From Pseudomonas sp. (GTDB taxonomy: Bacteria > Pseudomonadota > Gammaproteobacteria > Pseudomonadales > Pseudomonadaceae), in the NCBI GenBank assembly GCA_007713455.1, contig VMRT01000001.1, forward strand, positions 434,001 through 498,000: a stretch of DNA of 64,000 bases, read 5' to 3'. Made by a program: the position numbers and the translations under genes. Under the pieces are notes generated by a model. The model worked only from the letters and a program-made list of their open reading frames with translations. It was not told the DNA's origin and ran no database searches. Of the stretch, positions 49,038-58,681 are shown one piece after another. How positions within the stretch are numbered: the first letter of the stretch is position 1; each line of letters opens with the position of its first letter.

Positions 49038-49847
49038 ATGTCTATCGATGATCAGCGTTTCGGCGGTATTGCCCGCCTGTATGGCCGCGTCGGCCTCGAG
49101 CGGCTGACGGCTGCGCATGTGGCGGTGGTCGGCATCGGTGGCGTCGGCTCGTGGGCGGCCGAGGCGCTGGCGCGCAGCGGGGTAGGCGAGATCAGCCTGT
49201 TCGACCTGGACGATGTGTGCATCACCAATACCAACCGGCAGATTCACGCCCTCGATGGCGCAGTGGGCAAAGCCAAGGTCGACGAGATGGCCGCACGTAT
49301 TCGCGCCATCAACCCGGCCTGCCAGGTTCATGCAGTGGCGGATTTCGTCACCCGCGAAACCATGGCCGAGTACATCACCGAAGACATGGACTGCGTCATC
49401 GACTGCATCGACAGCGTGCCGGCCAAGGCGGCGCTGATCGCCTGGTGCAAGCGCCGCAAGATCCAGATCATCACCACCGGCGGCGCCGGCGGGCAGGTCG
49501 ATCCGACACAGATCCAGGTCACTGATCTGAACAAGACCTTCAACGATCCGCTGGCGGCAAAGGTGCGCTCGCTGCTGCGTCGCGAATACAACTTCTCGCG
49601 CACGCCGGGGCGCACCTACAGCGTGCCCTGTGTGTTCTCCACGGAGCAGTTGCGCTACCCGAAGCCGGACGGCGGCGTGTGCCAGAGCAAGAGCTTCGTT
49701 GGCGAGGGGGTCAAGCTCGACTGCGCCGAAGGCTTCGGCGCGGTGACCATGGTGACCGCCAGTTTCGGCATGGTTGCAGCCGCCAGGGCTGTCGACAAGC
49801 TGGTCGCCGGAGCCCGACGCCCCAGCGAGCGCAACGTTCGCAGCTGA
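49038..49847 (+). CDS. tcdA: tRNA threonylcarbamoyladenosine dehydratase TcdA
   Basis: The 269-residue protein has the E1-like fold: [39 protein letters not shown] (nucleotide-binding), [16 protein letters not shown], and [16 protein letters not shown], characteristic of TcdA (YgdL/CsdL). TcdA uses ATP to convert t6A to the cyclic ct6A in tRNAs reading ANN codons. It is divergent from dapE. Confidence 0.94.
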   Translation: MSIDDQRFGGIARLYGRVGLERLTAAHVAVVGIGGVGSWAAEALARSGVGEISLFDLDDVCITNTNRQIHALDGAVGKAKVDEMAARIRAINPACQVHAVADFVTRETMAEYITEDMDCVIDCIDSVPAKAALIAWCKRRKIQIITTGGAGGQVDPTQIQVTDLNKTFNDPLAAKVRSLLRREYNFSRTPGRTYSVPCVFSTEQLRYPKPDGGVCQSKSFVGEGVKLDCAEGFGAVTMVTASFGMVAAARAVDKLVAGARRPSERNVRS

Positions 49848-49896
49848 CGAAAAAGTGCCGCAGCCGCTCTGTGATGCGGCTCCACGGAAAGTTCCG

Positions 49897-49914
49897 CTGT
49901 CACAAAAGATTTAC
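49897..49914 (+). promoter_or_regulatory. Candidate Pho box upstream of the porin
   Basis: CTGTCAC, four bases, GATTTAC has the 7-4-7 layout of a PhoB site; the first half is a strong match, the second is weak. It lies about 100 bases before the porin start. TCAGCC/GGCTGA forms a nearby small inverted repeat. Confidence 0.35.
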
Positions 49915-50015
49915 ATATCAGCCATTTGGCTGACATACGCCGCCGCCAAGATTCCCCCCAACACAAAGAGCCCATCTCGTGTGTTTCCGACGCTAAACAT
50001 AAAGGGGAATTTTGG

Positions 50016-51305
50016 ATGATCCGTAAGCACTTCGCCGGTTTCGCCGCCAGCGCCCTCGCTCTGGCCGTTTCCGCCCAGGCTTTCGCCGGTACCGTCACCA
50101 CCGATGGCGCCGATCTCGTTATCAAGACCAAGGGCGGCCTGGAGGTCGGAACCACCGACAAGGAGTTCTCGTTCAAGATCAATGGCCGTCTGCAGGCTGA
50201 TGCCGACAGCTTCGATGGTTTCTACACCCAGAACGGCGAGCGCGCAGATGAGACCTACTTCCGTCGTGCGCGTCTGGAGATTTCCGGTGTTGCCTTCACC
50301 GATTGGGGCTACACCTTCCACCGCAACTTTGGCAACGATTCCAGCGATTGGCAGGAGCTGGCCATCCACTACAACGGCTGGAAGCCGGTCCAGGTTTCGG
50401 TTGGTCGTTTCAACCCGACGTTCGGCTTGGAAGAAGCCGTCAGCTCCAAGTGGATCACCGCCATCGAGCGCTCGGCGATCTATGACCTGGCGCCCTGGCT
50501 GAACGACCACGAAGACGGCGAAGGCATCCGCGTGCGTACCACTGTCGGCATGTTCCACGGCGAGGCCGGTGCCTATCGTCAGGATGGTGGCGACGGCGTC
50601 GACATGCTCGAGGACGAAGATGGCGCCAACAACACCAGCTTCGTGCTGCGTGGCGTGATCGCCCCGATCGTCGAGAAGGACCAGGTGCTGCACTTGGGCG
50701 CGAGCTTCGGTCAGCGTGACGTGGAAGAAGGTTACCTGGAGCGCATCCGCCCGCGTTTGTCCGTGCGTGGCACTACCGAAGACAGCGCCAACGGCAACCG
50801 TGCCACATTCGGCGGCACTGTTACCGACGGCAGCGATCAGGCCTGGGGTCTGGAAGCGGCTTACATGATCGGCCCGTTCTCGGTTCAGGGTGAATACCTG
50901 ACCCGCACCGTCGACGCTCAGGATGGTTTCGAGGATCTGGAAGCGTCCGGCTACAACGTCCAGCTGGCCTACACCCTGACCGGCGAGTCGCGTTCCTACA
51001 AGCTCGATGGCGGCAAGTTCGACAAGATCAAGCCGGAAAACAAGCAGATCGGTGCATGGGAAGTGTTCTACCGCTTCGACGACATCACCGTCGATGAAAC
51101 CGGTGTTGCACCGAGCGGTTATGTCGGTGCGCTGGACAGCGCAGAAGCTGGTGCGAAGACCCACACCATCGGTCTCAACTGGTACGCCAACGAGTCGGTC
51201 AAGCTCTCGGCCAACTACCTGAAGACCAGCGTGGACGACGTGGTAAACGCTAATGGCGACGACGACGGCGACGCCATCAGCCTGCGCGCTCAGTACGTGT
51301 TCTAA
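50016..51305 (+). CDS. Phosphate-selective porin of the OprO/OprP family
   Basis: The ATG at 50016 follows AAAGGGGAATTTTGG and gives 429 residues with a signal peptide ending AQAFA. The mature protein has the PF07396 porin form: FSFKINGRLQADADSFDGFY, FRRARLEISGV, LGASFGQRDVEE, and a terminal strand ending RAQYVF with a final Phe as needed for outer-membrane insertion. OprP forms trimeric 16-stranded anion channels for phosphate; this one may serve polyphosphate or phosphate uptake. The arginine-ladder pattern cannot be confirmed by eye. A weak Pho-box-like site precedes it. Confidence 0.9.
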   Translation: MIRKHFAGFAASALALAVSAQAFAGTVTTDGADLVIKTKGGLEVGTTDKEFSFKINGRLQADADSFDGFYTQNGERADETYFRRARLEISGVAFTDWGYTFHRNFGNDSSDWQELAIHYNGWKPVQVSVGRFNPTFGLEEAVSSKWITAIERSAIYDLAPWLNDHEDGEGIRVRTTVGMFHGEAGAYRQDGGDGVDMLEDEDGANNTSFVLRGVIAPIVEKDQVLHLGASFGQRDVEEGYLERIRPRLSVRGTTEDSANGNRATFGGTVTDGSDQAWGLEAAYMIGPFSVQGEYLTRTVDAQDGFEDLEASGYNVQLAYTLTGESRSYKLDGGKFDKIKPENKQIGAWEVFYRFDDITVDETGVAPSGYVGALDSAEAGAKTHTIGLNWYANESVKLSANYLKTSVDDVVNANGDDDGDAISLRAQYVF

Positions 51306-51335
51306 AACATCACCTCATCCGTGATGCTCCATTGA

Positions 51336-51361
51336 GCCCCGCCCTGGCGGGGCTTTTTTTC
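51336..51361 (+). terminator. Rho-independent terminator of the porin gene
   Basis: AGCCCCGC, four bases, GCGGGGCT, then a T-tract of seven. Confidence 0.92.
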
Positions 51362-51388
51362 GCCTGCGGGACAGGCCAGACTGCGCGC

Positions 51389-52519
51389 ATGCCTATCCAG
51401 ACCCTGTACCGCCTCGCCGAACTGCCTCCCGCCGAATGGGATGCGCTGCTGAGCGATGATCAGCCCTTCCTTCGTCACGCCTTCCTCTGCGCGCTGGAAG
51501 ACAGCGGCAGCGTGGGTGGGCGTAGCGGCTGGCAACCTGCCCATCTCCTGCTGCGCGACCCGCAGGGCGCGTTGCAGGCAGCCTTGCCGCTGTATCGCAA
51601 GTTTCATTCGTACGGCGAGTACGTGTTCGATTGGGCGTGGGCGGATGCCTGCCAGCGGGCCGGCATCGCCTACTACCCCAAGCTGCTTTGTGCAGTGCCC
51701 TTTACCCCGGTCGCCGGCAGTCGCCTGCTGGGCGACGTACAGGCGGCCGGTGAGCTGCTCGATGTACTCTCCGCTGGGCTTGAAAGGCAGGAGCTGTCGG
51801 GGCTCCACGTGAATTTCAGCGAGCCGCGGGCCGATCAGCTGCTGGCGGGGCGGGATGGCTGGCTGGAGCGCATCGGCTGCCAGTTTCATTGGCACAACCG
51901 TGGTTACCGCGATTTTCAGGACTTTCTCGATGCACTGACCTCGCGCAAGCGCAAGCAGTTGCGCAAGGAACGCGAACAGGTGGCGGGGCAGGGCATCAGC
52001 TTCGAGTGGCGCGATGGGCACGAGCTCAGCGAGGCGGAATGGGATTTCGTCTATGCCTGCTACGCCAACACCTATCAGGTCCGCGGTCAGACGCCCTATC
52101 TGACTCGGCAATTCTTCAGCCTGCTGGCTGAGCGCATGCCGCAGGCGATTCGCGTGGTGCTGGCGTTACAGGGCTCGAGGCCGGTGGCGATGGCCTTCAG
52201 CCTGCGCAGTGCGTCTGGCCTGTACGGTCGTTACTGGGGCTGTCTGGCGGAGTTCGACCGGCTGCACTTCGAGACGTGCTTTTACCAGGGTATCGATCAG
52301 GCCATCGCGGGCGGCCTGGAGCGGTTCGATGCCGGGGCGCAGGGTGAGCACAAGCTCATTCGTGGCTTCGAGCCGGTGATCACGCGCTCCTGGCACTATC
52401 TGCAGCACCCCGGGTTGCGCGCCGCGGTAGCGGATTTCCTCCAGCAGGAACATGCGGGGGTGCTGGCGTACGCCGAGGCGGCGCGCCAGGCGCTGCCGTA
52501 CCGGCAGGCCGGCAGCTAG
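51389..52519 (+). CDS. FemAB-like GNAT-fold protein (PF04339 type)
   Basis: The ATG at 51389 gives 376 residues. The N-terminal part (DQPFLRHAFLCALEDSGS) and the segments PAHLLLRD, YVFDWAWADACQRAG, YYPKLLCAVPFTPVAGSRLL, SRKRKQLRKEREQVA and the C-terminal QGEHKLIRGFEPVITRSWH are characteristic of the FemAB_like/DUF482 family of GNAT-related proteins, whose substrate is unknown (peptidoglycan or aminoacyl transfer has been suggested). The gene directly follows the porin terminator. Confidence 0.85.
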   Translation: MPIQTLYRLAELPPAEWDALLSDDQPFLRHAFLCALEDSGSVGGRSGWQPAHLLLRDPQGALQAALPLYRKFHSYGEYVFDWAWADACQRAGIAYYPKLLCAVPFTPVAGSRLLGDVQAAGELLDVLSAGLERQELSGLHVNFSEPRADQLLAGRDGWLERIGCQFHWHNRGYRDFQDFLDALTSRKRKQLRKEREQVAGQGISFEWRDGHELSEAEWDFVYACYANTYQVRGQTPYLTRQFFSLLAERMPQAIRVVLALQGSRPVAMAFSLRSASGLYGRYWGCLAEFDRLHFETCFYQGIDQAIAGGLERFDAGAQGEHKLIRGFEPVITRSWHYLQHPGLRAAVADFLQQEHAGVLAYAEAARQALPYRQAGS

Positions 52520-52528
52520 TCGTTTGTC

Positions 52529-52951
52529 TCAGGCGTGGGAGGCGGCGCTGTTCTCCTCGTGGATCAGCAGCATGCGTTGCAGTTCGCTACGCAACAGCGG
52601 GTCCTGGCATCCCGGCAGGTACTCGCGCAGTTTGCGGATCACCCATTGCTGGCCCCTGTCGATGAAGGGCAGGCGCTCGTCCAGCGATTCGATGGCCATC
52701 GCCTTGCCGTAGAAGGTGCCGGTGTCCTTGTTGGGCTCCAGCCCCAGATGCTGCAGGCAGTTGAGCAGCAACTTGCAGCTTTCGATTTCGCCCTGACGGA
52801 CCTGCTCAAGCAGTTGCCGTTGCTCGGGCGTGCAGGGTTGTTGCAACGAGTCGCCGGCCACCTTGGCCCCGGCGCGCTCCGCGCTGAGCAGGTCCTGCAG
52901 CAGCTGTGCTTCGCCTTCCGGGGTGTTCAGTGGACTTTGTAGTTCGGTCAT
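52529..52951 (-). CDS. Ferritin-like helical protein (hypothetical)
   Basis: The ATG at 52951 behind AGGAGATC gives 140 residues. The sequence is entirely helical, with LLQDLLSAERAGAKVAGDSLQ and QGEIESCKLLLNCLQHLGL (glutamates at ferritin-like spacings) and YLPGCQDPLLRSELQRMLLIHEENSA at the end. This resembles DUF6306/ferritin-like small proteins found in pseudomonads. No metal or enzyme function is shown. Confidence 0.65.
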   Translation of the reverse strand: MTELQSPLNTPEGEAQLLQDLLSAERAGAKVAGDSLQQPCTPEQRQLLEQVRQGEIESCKLLLNCLQHLGLEPNKDTGTFYGKAMAIESLDERLPFIDRGQQWVIRKLREYLPGCQDPLLRSELQRMLLIHEENSAASHA

Positions 52952-53018
52952 GTCGCGATCTCCTGTCGGTCGAGGGTTTCGCACGCTGGCGGCAGCCGGG
53001 TATGTGCCGGCAGAAATG

Positions 53019-53042
53019 AAAAGGGCCGGTGAACCGGCCCCT
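53019..53042 (-). terminator. Rho-independent terminator of ppiA
   Basis: GGGCCGGT, two bases, ACCGGCCC, followed on the minus strand by TTTT. Confidence 0.85.
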
Positions 53043-53048
53043 CGGGGA

Positions 53049-53603
53049 TCAGAGTTTCTTCGCGGTAATGATCTTCACCGGGGTCAGCGGCACGTTCTGC
53101 ATCATGGCGCGGTTGCCGGTGGGCACCTGGGCGATCTGGTCGACCACCTCCATGCCGCGTACGACCTTGGCGAACACCGCGTAGCCGAAGTCGCGGCCAC
53201 CGTGATCAAGGAAATCGTTGTCGCGATGGTTGATGAAGAACTGGCTGGTAGCCGAATTCACGTTCTGGGTCCGGGCCATTGCGACGGTGCCGCGCACATT
53301 GTGCAGCCCATTGTCCGCCTCGTTCTTGATCGGGGCCTTGGTCGGCTTCTGGTTCAGGCCTTCGCCGAAGCCGCCGCCCTGGACCATGAAACCCGGAATG
53401 ACGCGGTGGAACACGGTGCCGTCATAAAAGCCGCTGTCGACGTAGCCGAGGAAGTTCTCGACGCTGATCGGTGCCTTTTCCGCTTCGAGCTCCAGCTCGA
53501 TCTCGCCCAGGCTGGTGGTCAGCAGTACGCGAGGGTTTTCCGCGGCGAACAGGTTGCCGGCCAGCAGAACGGTACAGGCGGCGAGGGCGATGCGTTTCAA
53601 CAT
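53049..53603 (-). CDS. ppiA: Periplasmic peptidyl-prolyl cis-trans isomerase (cyclophilin type)
   Basis: The ATG at 53603 behind AGGAAAG gives 184 residues with a signal peptide ([20 protein letters not shown]). Cyclophilin motifs include [16 protein letters not shown] (catalytic Arg), [21 protein letters not shown] and [16 protein letters not shown]. It folds periplasmic proteins by isomerising X-Pro bonds. It lies 28 bases downstream of the LysR gene, on the same strand, so the two are probably cotranscribed. Confidence 0.93.
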   Translation of the reverse strand: MLKRIALAACTVLLAGNLFAAENPRVLLTTSLGEIELELEAEKAPISVENFLGYVDSGFYDGTVFHRVIPGFMVQGGGFGEGLNQKPTKAPIKNEADNGLHNVRGTVAMARTQNVNSATSQFFINHRDNDFLDHGGRDFGYAVFAKVVRGMEVVDQIAQVPTGNRAMMQNVPLTPVKIITAKKL

Positions 53604-53631
53604 GATGTCTTTCCTGATGTTGGGGAAGCTG

Positions 53632-54540
53632 TCAGCCGGCCAGTGGAGTGGCCTGGCCAGCATCGTACGTCTTGATCAGCTCGATGAGAATCCGGGTAGC
53701 CGGCCCGAGCGGTCTGTCGTGGTTAGTGTAGAAATAGAACAGTGGCCGGCGAATACTGCCTTGGACCAGTGGCAGCGGCTTGAGTATGCCCTCGGCCAGT
53801 TCGCGCCCGATCAGATGCCGGGGCAGCCAGGCGAAGCCCAACCCGCTGCTGACGAAGGCCACCGACGTCGCCAGGCTGCCCACCGTCCAGCGCTGTTCGG
53901 CGCCCAGCCATCCGGCATCACGAGGTTGGCGCAGGCCCGTATCACGCACCACGATCTGCATCTGGCTCTGCAGGTCCTGCACGCTGAGCTTGCGTCCGAG
54001 CTGGTGAAGGGCATGGTTGGCGTGTGCCACGGCGACGAACTCCACGGTACTGAGCTCGCTGCCCAGATAGCCGGTGATGTCCAGGCCGCTGATGGCGAGG
54101 TCCGCGGTGCCGTCCTTGAGCACTTCCTCGACCCCGGAGAGCACTTCCTCGCGCAGGCGCACCCGGCAGCCGCGGCTCTTCGGCATGAATTCGGTGAGGG
54201 CCTGTATCAGCTTGGCGCTGGGGTAGGCGGCATCGACAACCAGGCGCACCTCGGCTTCCCAGCCTTGTTCCATGTGGTGCGCCAGTTCTTCCAGCTGACT
54301 GGCCTGTGTGACCAGCTGTCGCGACCGGCGCAGCAGCACTTCTCCTGCCTCGGTCAGCACTGCCTTGCGCCCGTCTATGCGCAATAGCGGCACGCCCAGT
54401 TGTTCCTGCATGCGTGCTACGGTGTAGCTGACCGAAGACTGCGACCGATGCAGCGCTTCGGCCGCCTGGGCGAAGCCGCCGTGATCGATGACCGCCTGCA
54501 GGGTGCGCCACTGATCGAGGGTCACACGGGGCACTTTCAT
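53632..54540 (-). CDS. LysR-family transcriptional regulator
   Basis: The ATG at 54540 behind GAAGGA gives 302 residues starting [21 protein letters not shown]; the helix-turn-helix is [22 protein letters not shown] and the rest is an effector domain ([21 protein letters not shown]). It precedes ppiA in a probable two-gene unit. The divergent gene at 54602 may be a target. Confidence 0.87.
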   Translation of the reverse strand: MKVPRVTLDQWRTLQAVIDHGGFAQAAEALHRSQSSVSYTVARMQEQLGVPLLRIDGRKAVLTEAGEVLLRRSRQLVTQASQLEELAHHMEQGWEAEVRLVVDAAYPSAKLIQALTEFMPKSRGCRVRLREEVLSGVEEVLKDGTADLAISGLDITGYLGSELSTVEFVAVAHANHALHQLGRKLSVQDLQSQMQIVVRDTGLRQPRDAGWLGAEQRWTVGSLATSVAFVSSGLGFAWLPRHLIGRELAEGILKPLPLVQGSIRRPLFYFYTNHDRPLGPATRILIELIKTYDAGQATPLAG

Positions 54541-54601
54541 TCCTTCGGTTCCTTTAACAAGGTCTGTTAGGCTGGCCACTCTGTAGAGGAGCCCAGTCAA
54601 A

Positions 54602-54922
54602 ATGAAAACAATCGGTTACCTACTCGTCGCCTTGCTGCCACTCACGGCCAATGCGGTCACTTATCCGGTAGACGTCGAGCAGCAGCTCAACGGCGCGGAG
54701 ATCACCGTCACCCCGCAGACCATTGATCGTGACTTCGCCGGGCTACTGCTGCTCAACTATGGGGGCACGGCTGCGGTGTGTACCGCCGTGTTCCAGAACG
54801 GCCCGGAAGCGCCGCGCACGCGACGCACGGAGTTGCAACCAGGTGAGCGCAAGGCACTGACGTCCAAGTTCAAGCGCGACGTGATTCGCCTGCGCATCAA
54901 GTTGACCTGCCAGCCAGAGTAG
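54602..54922 (+). CDS. Small secreted conserved protein
   Basis: The ATG at 54602 follows AGAGGAGCCC. The 106-residue product has a signal peptide (IGYLLVALLPLTANA) and a beta-rich remainder with two cysteines (AAVCTAVFQN, LTCQPE), possibly a disulfide. It is 61 bases from the divergent LysR start. No function can be named. Confidence 0.75.
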   Translation: MKTIGYLLVALLPLTANAVTYPVDVEQQLNGAEITVTPQTIDRDFAGLLLLNYGGTAAVCTAVFQNGPEAPRTRRTELQPGERKALTSKFKRDVIRLRIKLTCQPE

Positions 54923-54968
54923 GACGCTAGGCTGCCCTCATTGCGCGGGCTGCCTGAACGCGAACCGA

Positions 54969-55403
54969 TCAATCCAGTATGTTCTCGAGTATTTCGTAAA
55001 CGATGCCCGTGGCGATGGCGACCAGAACCACGTCGCGGCCGATCTGTTTCCACTCGTAGCCTTCGTAGCGCGGCAGATGTCCCAGCAGGCGGCTGTCCAT
55101 GTTCTTGGCGATGCCCGGCGGTAGCGGCTTGCCGCGCGCCAGATTCTTCTGGATGCCCGGTGGCAGAGACGAGACCGGCGCTAGCAGATCGCGATGACTA
55201 CGCAGGGTGATGCGGACCGAACCGATGTCCACCGACGGACCCTGGTAGCGATGCGGCTGCTGTGCCGAAGGCTGATGCTGTTGTGCGCGGTCGGGCTTGC
55301 CCTTGCCAGGGTGATCACTGTTCGGCTGCGCTGCGCCGGCAGCGGCGTATAACGCCAGTGAAAGCGCGCCAGTCAGCAGTACCACTCGCTTTTTGGACAT
55401 CAT
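54969..55403 (-). CDS. RcnB/CigR-type periplasmic protein
   Basis: The 144-residue product starts with a signal peptide (VVLLTGALSLALYAAAGA). The linker is rich in His, Pro and Gln; then LPPGIQKNLARGKPLPPGIAK and YEWKQIGRDVVLVAIATGIVYEILENIL follow, the usual form of the CigR/RcnB-like family in pseudomonads. In Salmonella CigR is an anti-virulence regulator; here the function is unknown. Confidence 0.8.
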   Translation of the reverse strand: MMSKKRVVLLTGALSLALYAAAGAAQPNSDHPGKGKPDRAQQHQPSAQQPHRYQGPSVDIGSVRITLRSHRDLLAPVSSLPPGIQKNLARGKPLPPGIAKNMDSRLLGHLPRYEGYEWKQIGRDVVLVAIATGIVYEILENILD

Positions 55404-55552
55404 GCGAACCTCTTGGGTATTAAGCCGCTTCTATTTCCTCAGCTTAGCCTGTGTTTGCCTGGGAAAACATGGCGACCGTTACAGAACGCGCCTTTGCCCG
55501 GCAGACGAGTTACCCTATGCCATTGTTTTTTTCGACCTCCGAGGTAGCTCCC

Positions 55553-56884
55553 TTGTTTGACCAATTCGCCCTGCACGAACGCCTGCTAAAGGCTGTCGCC
55601 GAACTCAAATTCGTCGAGCCGACTCCAGTGCAGGTGGCGGCCATTCCGCCGGCGCTGGAAGGGCGTGACCTGCGGGTGACGGCACAGACTGGCAGCGGCA
55701 AGACCGCCGCCTTCGTACTGCCGATGCTCAACCGCCTGATTGGCGATGCCGTGGTGCGCACCGATGTTCGGGCGCTGATTCTGTTGCCGACCCGAGAGCT
55801 GGCGCAGCAGACGCTGAAGGAGGTCGAGCGTTTCTCGCAATTCACCTTCATCAAGTCGGCGATGATTACCGGTGGCGAGGACTTCAAGGTCCAGGCCGCA
55901 GTCATGCGCAAGGTGCCGGACATTCTCATCGGCACGCCTGGGCGCATGATCGAGCACCTGAATGCCGGCACGCTGGTCCTCAAGGATGTCGAGATGCTGA
56001 TCCTCGACGAAGCCGACCGCATGCTCGACATGGGCTTTGCCGAGGACGTGCAGCGTCTGGTCGGCGAGTGCGCCAAACGCCAGCAGACGCTGCTGTTTTC
56101 CGCGACCAGTGGCGGCACCGCGCTGCGCGAGATGACCGCCAGCGTGCTGCGCGATCCGCTGCACCTGCAGCTGAACCGCGTCAGCGAACTCAACGAAGGC
56201 ACGCGCCAGCAGATCATCACTGCCGAAAACACCGAGCATAAGGAAAAGTTGGTGCACTGGCTGCTCGCCAACGAGACGTACAAGAAGGCAGTGATCTTCA
56301 CCAACACCCGCGTACAGGCCGACCGACTCTACGGCCGGCTCGTTGCCGAGGGCGTGAAGGCGTTCGTGCTGCATGGCGACAAGGACCAGAAAGACCGCAA
56401 GCTGGCGATCGACCGGGTCAAGGAAGGCGGCGTCAAGGTGCTGGTAGCGACCGACGTGGCGGCGCGCGGGTTGGACATCGAAGGGCTGGATCTGGTGATC
56501 AACTTCGACATGCCGCGCTCGGGTGACGAATACGTGCACCGTATCGGTCGTACGGGGCGCGCCGGTGGCGAAGGGCTGGCGATCTCGCTGATCTGTCACA
56601 ACGACTGGAACCTGATGTCCAGCATCGAGCGTTATCTCAAGCAGCGTTTCGAGCGGCGGGTGATCAAGGGGCTGAAAGGCAGCTACATGGGCCCGAAGAA
56701 CCTTAAAGCGTCGGGCAAGGCCGCTGGCACCAAGAAGAAAAAGATCGAAAAGAAGAAAGGCACCGAGAAGAAATCCAAACCTGCCGGCAAGCGCCCGAAC
56801 GGCGCCAAGCGCGAGTCACCATCGCCGGTGGTGAGCCAGGATGGCATGGCGCCGCTCAAGCGCAAGAAGCCGACGGCCGAGTAA
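55553..56884 (+). CDS. ATP-dependent DEAD-box RNA helicase
   Basis: A TTG at 55553 with GAGGT eight bases upstream gives 443 residues beginning FDQFALHERLLKAVAELKF, as in homologous pseudomonad proteins; the frame is also open from 55451. The helicase motifs are complete: the Q motif (PTPVQVAAIP), AQTGSGKT, PTRELAQQ, DEADRMLDMGF (DEAD), SATSGGT, VATDVAARGLDIEG and HRIGRTGR. The tail (about residues 380-443) is lysine-rich and probably binds RNA. It is related to RhlE/RhlB-type helicases that remodel RNA; the specific role is not identified. Confidence 0.93.
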   Translation: MFDQFALHERLLKAVAELKFVEPTPVQVAAIPPALEGRDLRVTAQTGSGKTAAFVLPMLNRLIGDAVVRTDVRALILLPTRELAQQTLKEVERFSQFTFIKSAMITGGEDFKVQAAVMRKVPDILIGTPGRMIEHLNAGTLVLKDVEMLILDEADRMLDMGFAEDVQRLVGECAKRQQTLLFSATSGGTALREMTASVLRDPLHLQLNRVSELNEGTRQQIITAENTEHKEKLVHWLLANETYKKAVIFTNTRVQADRLYGRLVAEGVKAFVLHGDKDQKDRKLAIDRVKEGGVKVLVATDVAARGLDIEGLDLVINFDMPRSGDEYVHRIGRTGRAGGEGLAISLICHNDWNLMSSIERYLKQRFERRVIKGLKGSYMGPKNLKASGKAAGTKKKKIEKKKGTEKKSKPAGKRPNGAKRESPSPVVSQDGMAPLKRKKPTAE

Positions 56885-56900
56885 CCGTCGGCCTTCAGCC

Positions 56901-57197
56901 TCAGCGCTGCGCGTCGGCCGGTGGGATGTCGGCCTCGCGTTCCGCTTCCTCGATCTGCTTCAGACGCTTGTCATAGGCCTCGCACTCGTCGCCCAACTGG
57001 TCGGCGGTGCGCTTGGCTTCCATCTGGCGAATCTCCTCATTGATCTCCTTGGCGCGCTCCGGATTGCTCTCGGTGAGCTGGTTGACGCGCTCAGCCAGCT
57101 GTTCGGCCTTGGCATTCACTTCGTCCGGGGTGCACGCGGCGTGCGCAGTCGGGCTGGCCAGCGCGGCGGCGGTCAGGGCAATCATCAGCAGTTTCAT
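56901..57197 (-). CDS. Small secreted coiled-coil protein
   Basis: The ATG at 57197 behind AGGAGC gives 98 residues with a signal peptide (LLMIALTAAALASPTAHA), two cysteines (AACTPDEV, DECEAYD) and a continuous charged helix (EINEEIRQMEAKRTADQL). It resembles small periplasmic helical proteins. The function is unknown. Confidence 0.75.
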   Translation of the reverse strand: MKLLMIALTAAALASPTAHAACTPDEVNAKAEQLAERVNQLTESNPERAKEINEEIRQMEAKRTADQLGDECEAYDKRLKQIEEAEREADIPPADAQR

Positions 57198-57340
57198 GGC
57201 TCGCTCCTCGTTCAATCGGTCTGAACGGTGGATCGCAGCGCAGCCGCTTTAGTTCAGACAACGAACCGGTCGCCATGGTGAACGGTCCCAATCAGTAGGC
57301 GCCTCATTCGGAGGCGAACATCTGCTGAGGGAGAACGACC

Positions 57341-57718
57341 ATGAGCTATAACTGGGGCCTTATCCAGCGTCTGTTGCATGAAGTTCAACGCGGCGCCAAT
57401 GACAGTTTCAAGCCACGCCACTACGCCGAAGAACATGCGACGCAGATGGAAAGTGAAGGTCAGCCGATGCCGAATCTTGACAGCCTGCGTGCCGAGGCGG
57501 CCGACTACGAAAGCTTGCTATTCGAAGGTGGCTTCATTGTTTCGCGGCCCGAGGAGGAGGGCGGCAATGGCGAGAATTTCGTCCTTACCGAGCGCGGCTC
57601 GCGTTTGCTGGCGATTCTCGACGATCCGCAGGAGACGCAGCGCCAGCACTTGGCGGACAAGGGCGATGCGGCGCTGGTGCCGGAAGTGTTCGACGAGATG
57701 GCGGCCGGTCGCCCATGA
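57341..57718 (+). CDS. DUF2513-like protein
   Basis: The 125-residue protein (ATG at 57341 behind GAGGGAGAAC) starts MSYNWGLIQRLLHEVQ, resembling DUF2513-type winged-helix proteins (LIQRLL-like helix; YESLLFEGGFI; NFVLTERGSRLLAIL). The C-terminus is acidic. The family is often in phage or defence contexts but also in core genomes. Its function is unknown. Confidence 0.65.
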   Translation: MSYNWGLIQRLLHEVQRGANDSFKPRHYAEEHATQMESEGQPMPNLDSLRAEAADYESLLFEGGFIVSRPEEEGGNGENFVLTERGSRLLAILDDPQETQRQHLADKGDAALVPEVFDEMAAGRP

Positions 57719-57730
57719 CCGGCGTTGTCG

Positions 57731-58585
57731 TTACAGGCGAAAGCCATCGGCGATGTAGCCGGCGAGCGTTTCGCTAACCGGCGACTGCTGCTGCGGGTTG
57801 CGCAGCAGCACGATGCTGGTTTGAGGCAAGCGCGGCAGGCCCTCCTTTTCACCGAGTATCTGCAGATCAGCAGGAATCAGGCTCTGCAGCTGCGCGGTCA
57901 GCGCCAATCCTGCACCCACGATCGCCATGATCGCCGACAGGCTCGGGCTGCTATAGGCGATCCGGTACTCGATTTCCCGCGCATCCAGCGCATTGCATAC
58001 CCAGGCGCGACAGAAGCAATCGGTATTGAACGTTGCCAGCGGCAGGGGGCGATGCTCATGCAGGTCGAAGCCCGGGGCGGCGGCCCAGACGACGTGCTCC
58101 TGGCGCAACAACTGGCCAATCTCGGTGCCCGGTTCGCGGGTGACGATGCTCAGGTCCAGATCCCGTCGCTGCAACAACTGGGTCGATGGCTCGCAATGCA
58201 CCTCGACTTGCACCAGCGGATACGCCTGGGCGAAGCGCGAAAGAATGCCGGGTAGAAAGCGCATGACATAGTCGTCCGGCGTGCCGATGCGTACCGCGCC
58301 GACCATGTGTGGCTGGCGCAGGGTGGTCATGACTTCGCCGTGCAGTTTGAGGATGCGCCGCGCGTAGCCCAGCAGTATCTGGCCCTCGGCAGTAAACCTG
58401 ACCTGCCGACCGTTGCGCTCGAATAACGGACGCTGCAACACATCCTCTTCCAGGCGTTTCATCTGCATGCTCACCGCCGACTGGGTGCGGTTCACCGCGG
58501 CTGCGGCACGGGTGAAGCCACCGTGGTCAGCGATGGCCACGAAGCTGCGCAGCAGTTCGGTGTCGATATTCGGGTAGTTGGCCAT
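57731..58585 (-). CDS. LysR-family regulator (LrhA/HexA-like)
   Basis: The 284-residue protein has the helix-turn-helix LLRSFVAIADHGGFTRAAAAVNRTQSAVSMQMKRLEE and the typical RYARRILKLHGEV linker; IGTPDDYVMRFLPGILSRFAQ marks the effector domain of the LrhA/HexA group. It is divergent from the DUF1127 gene at 58682, with 96 bases between the starts. It may control that gene. Confidence 0.87.
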   Translation of the reverse strand: MANYPNIDTELLRSFVAIADHGGFTRAAAAVNRTQSAVSMQMKRLEEDVLQRPLFERNGRQVRFTAEGQILLGYARRILKLHGEVMTTLRQPHMVGAVRIGTPDDYVMRFLPGILSRFAQAYPLVQVEVHCEPSTQLLQRRDLDLSIVTREPGTEIGQLLRQEHVVWAAAPGFDLHEHRPLPLATFNTDCFCRAWVCNALDAREIEYRIAYSSPSLSAIMAIVGAGLALTAQLQSLIPADLQILGEKEGLPRLPQTSIVLLRNPQQQSPVSETLAGYIADGFRL

Positions 58586-58681
58586 TCATCAATCCTCGAG
58601 ATGCAAGGCATCAGGAACATTCGTTGGATTGATCTTAATCTGGGCGCGAGACTGACGCCAACCCAACTGGAGGGCGTCGTG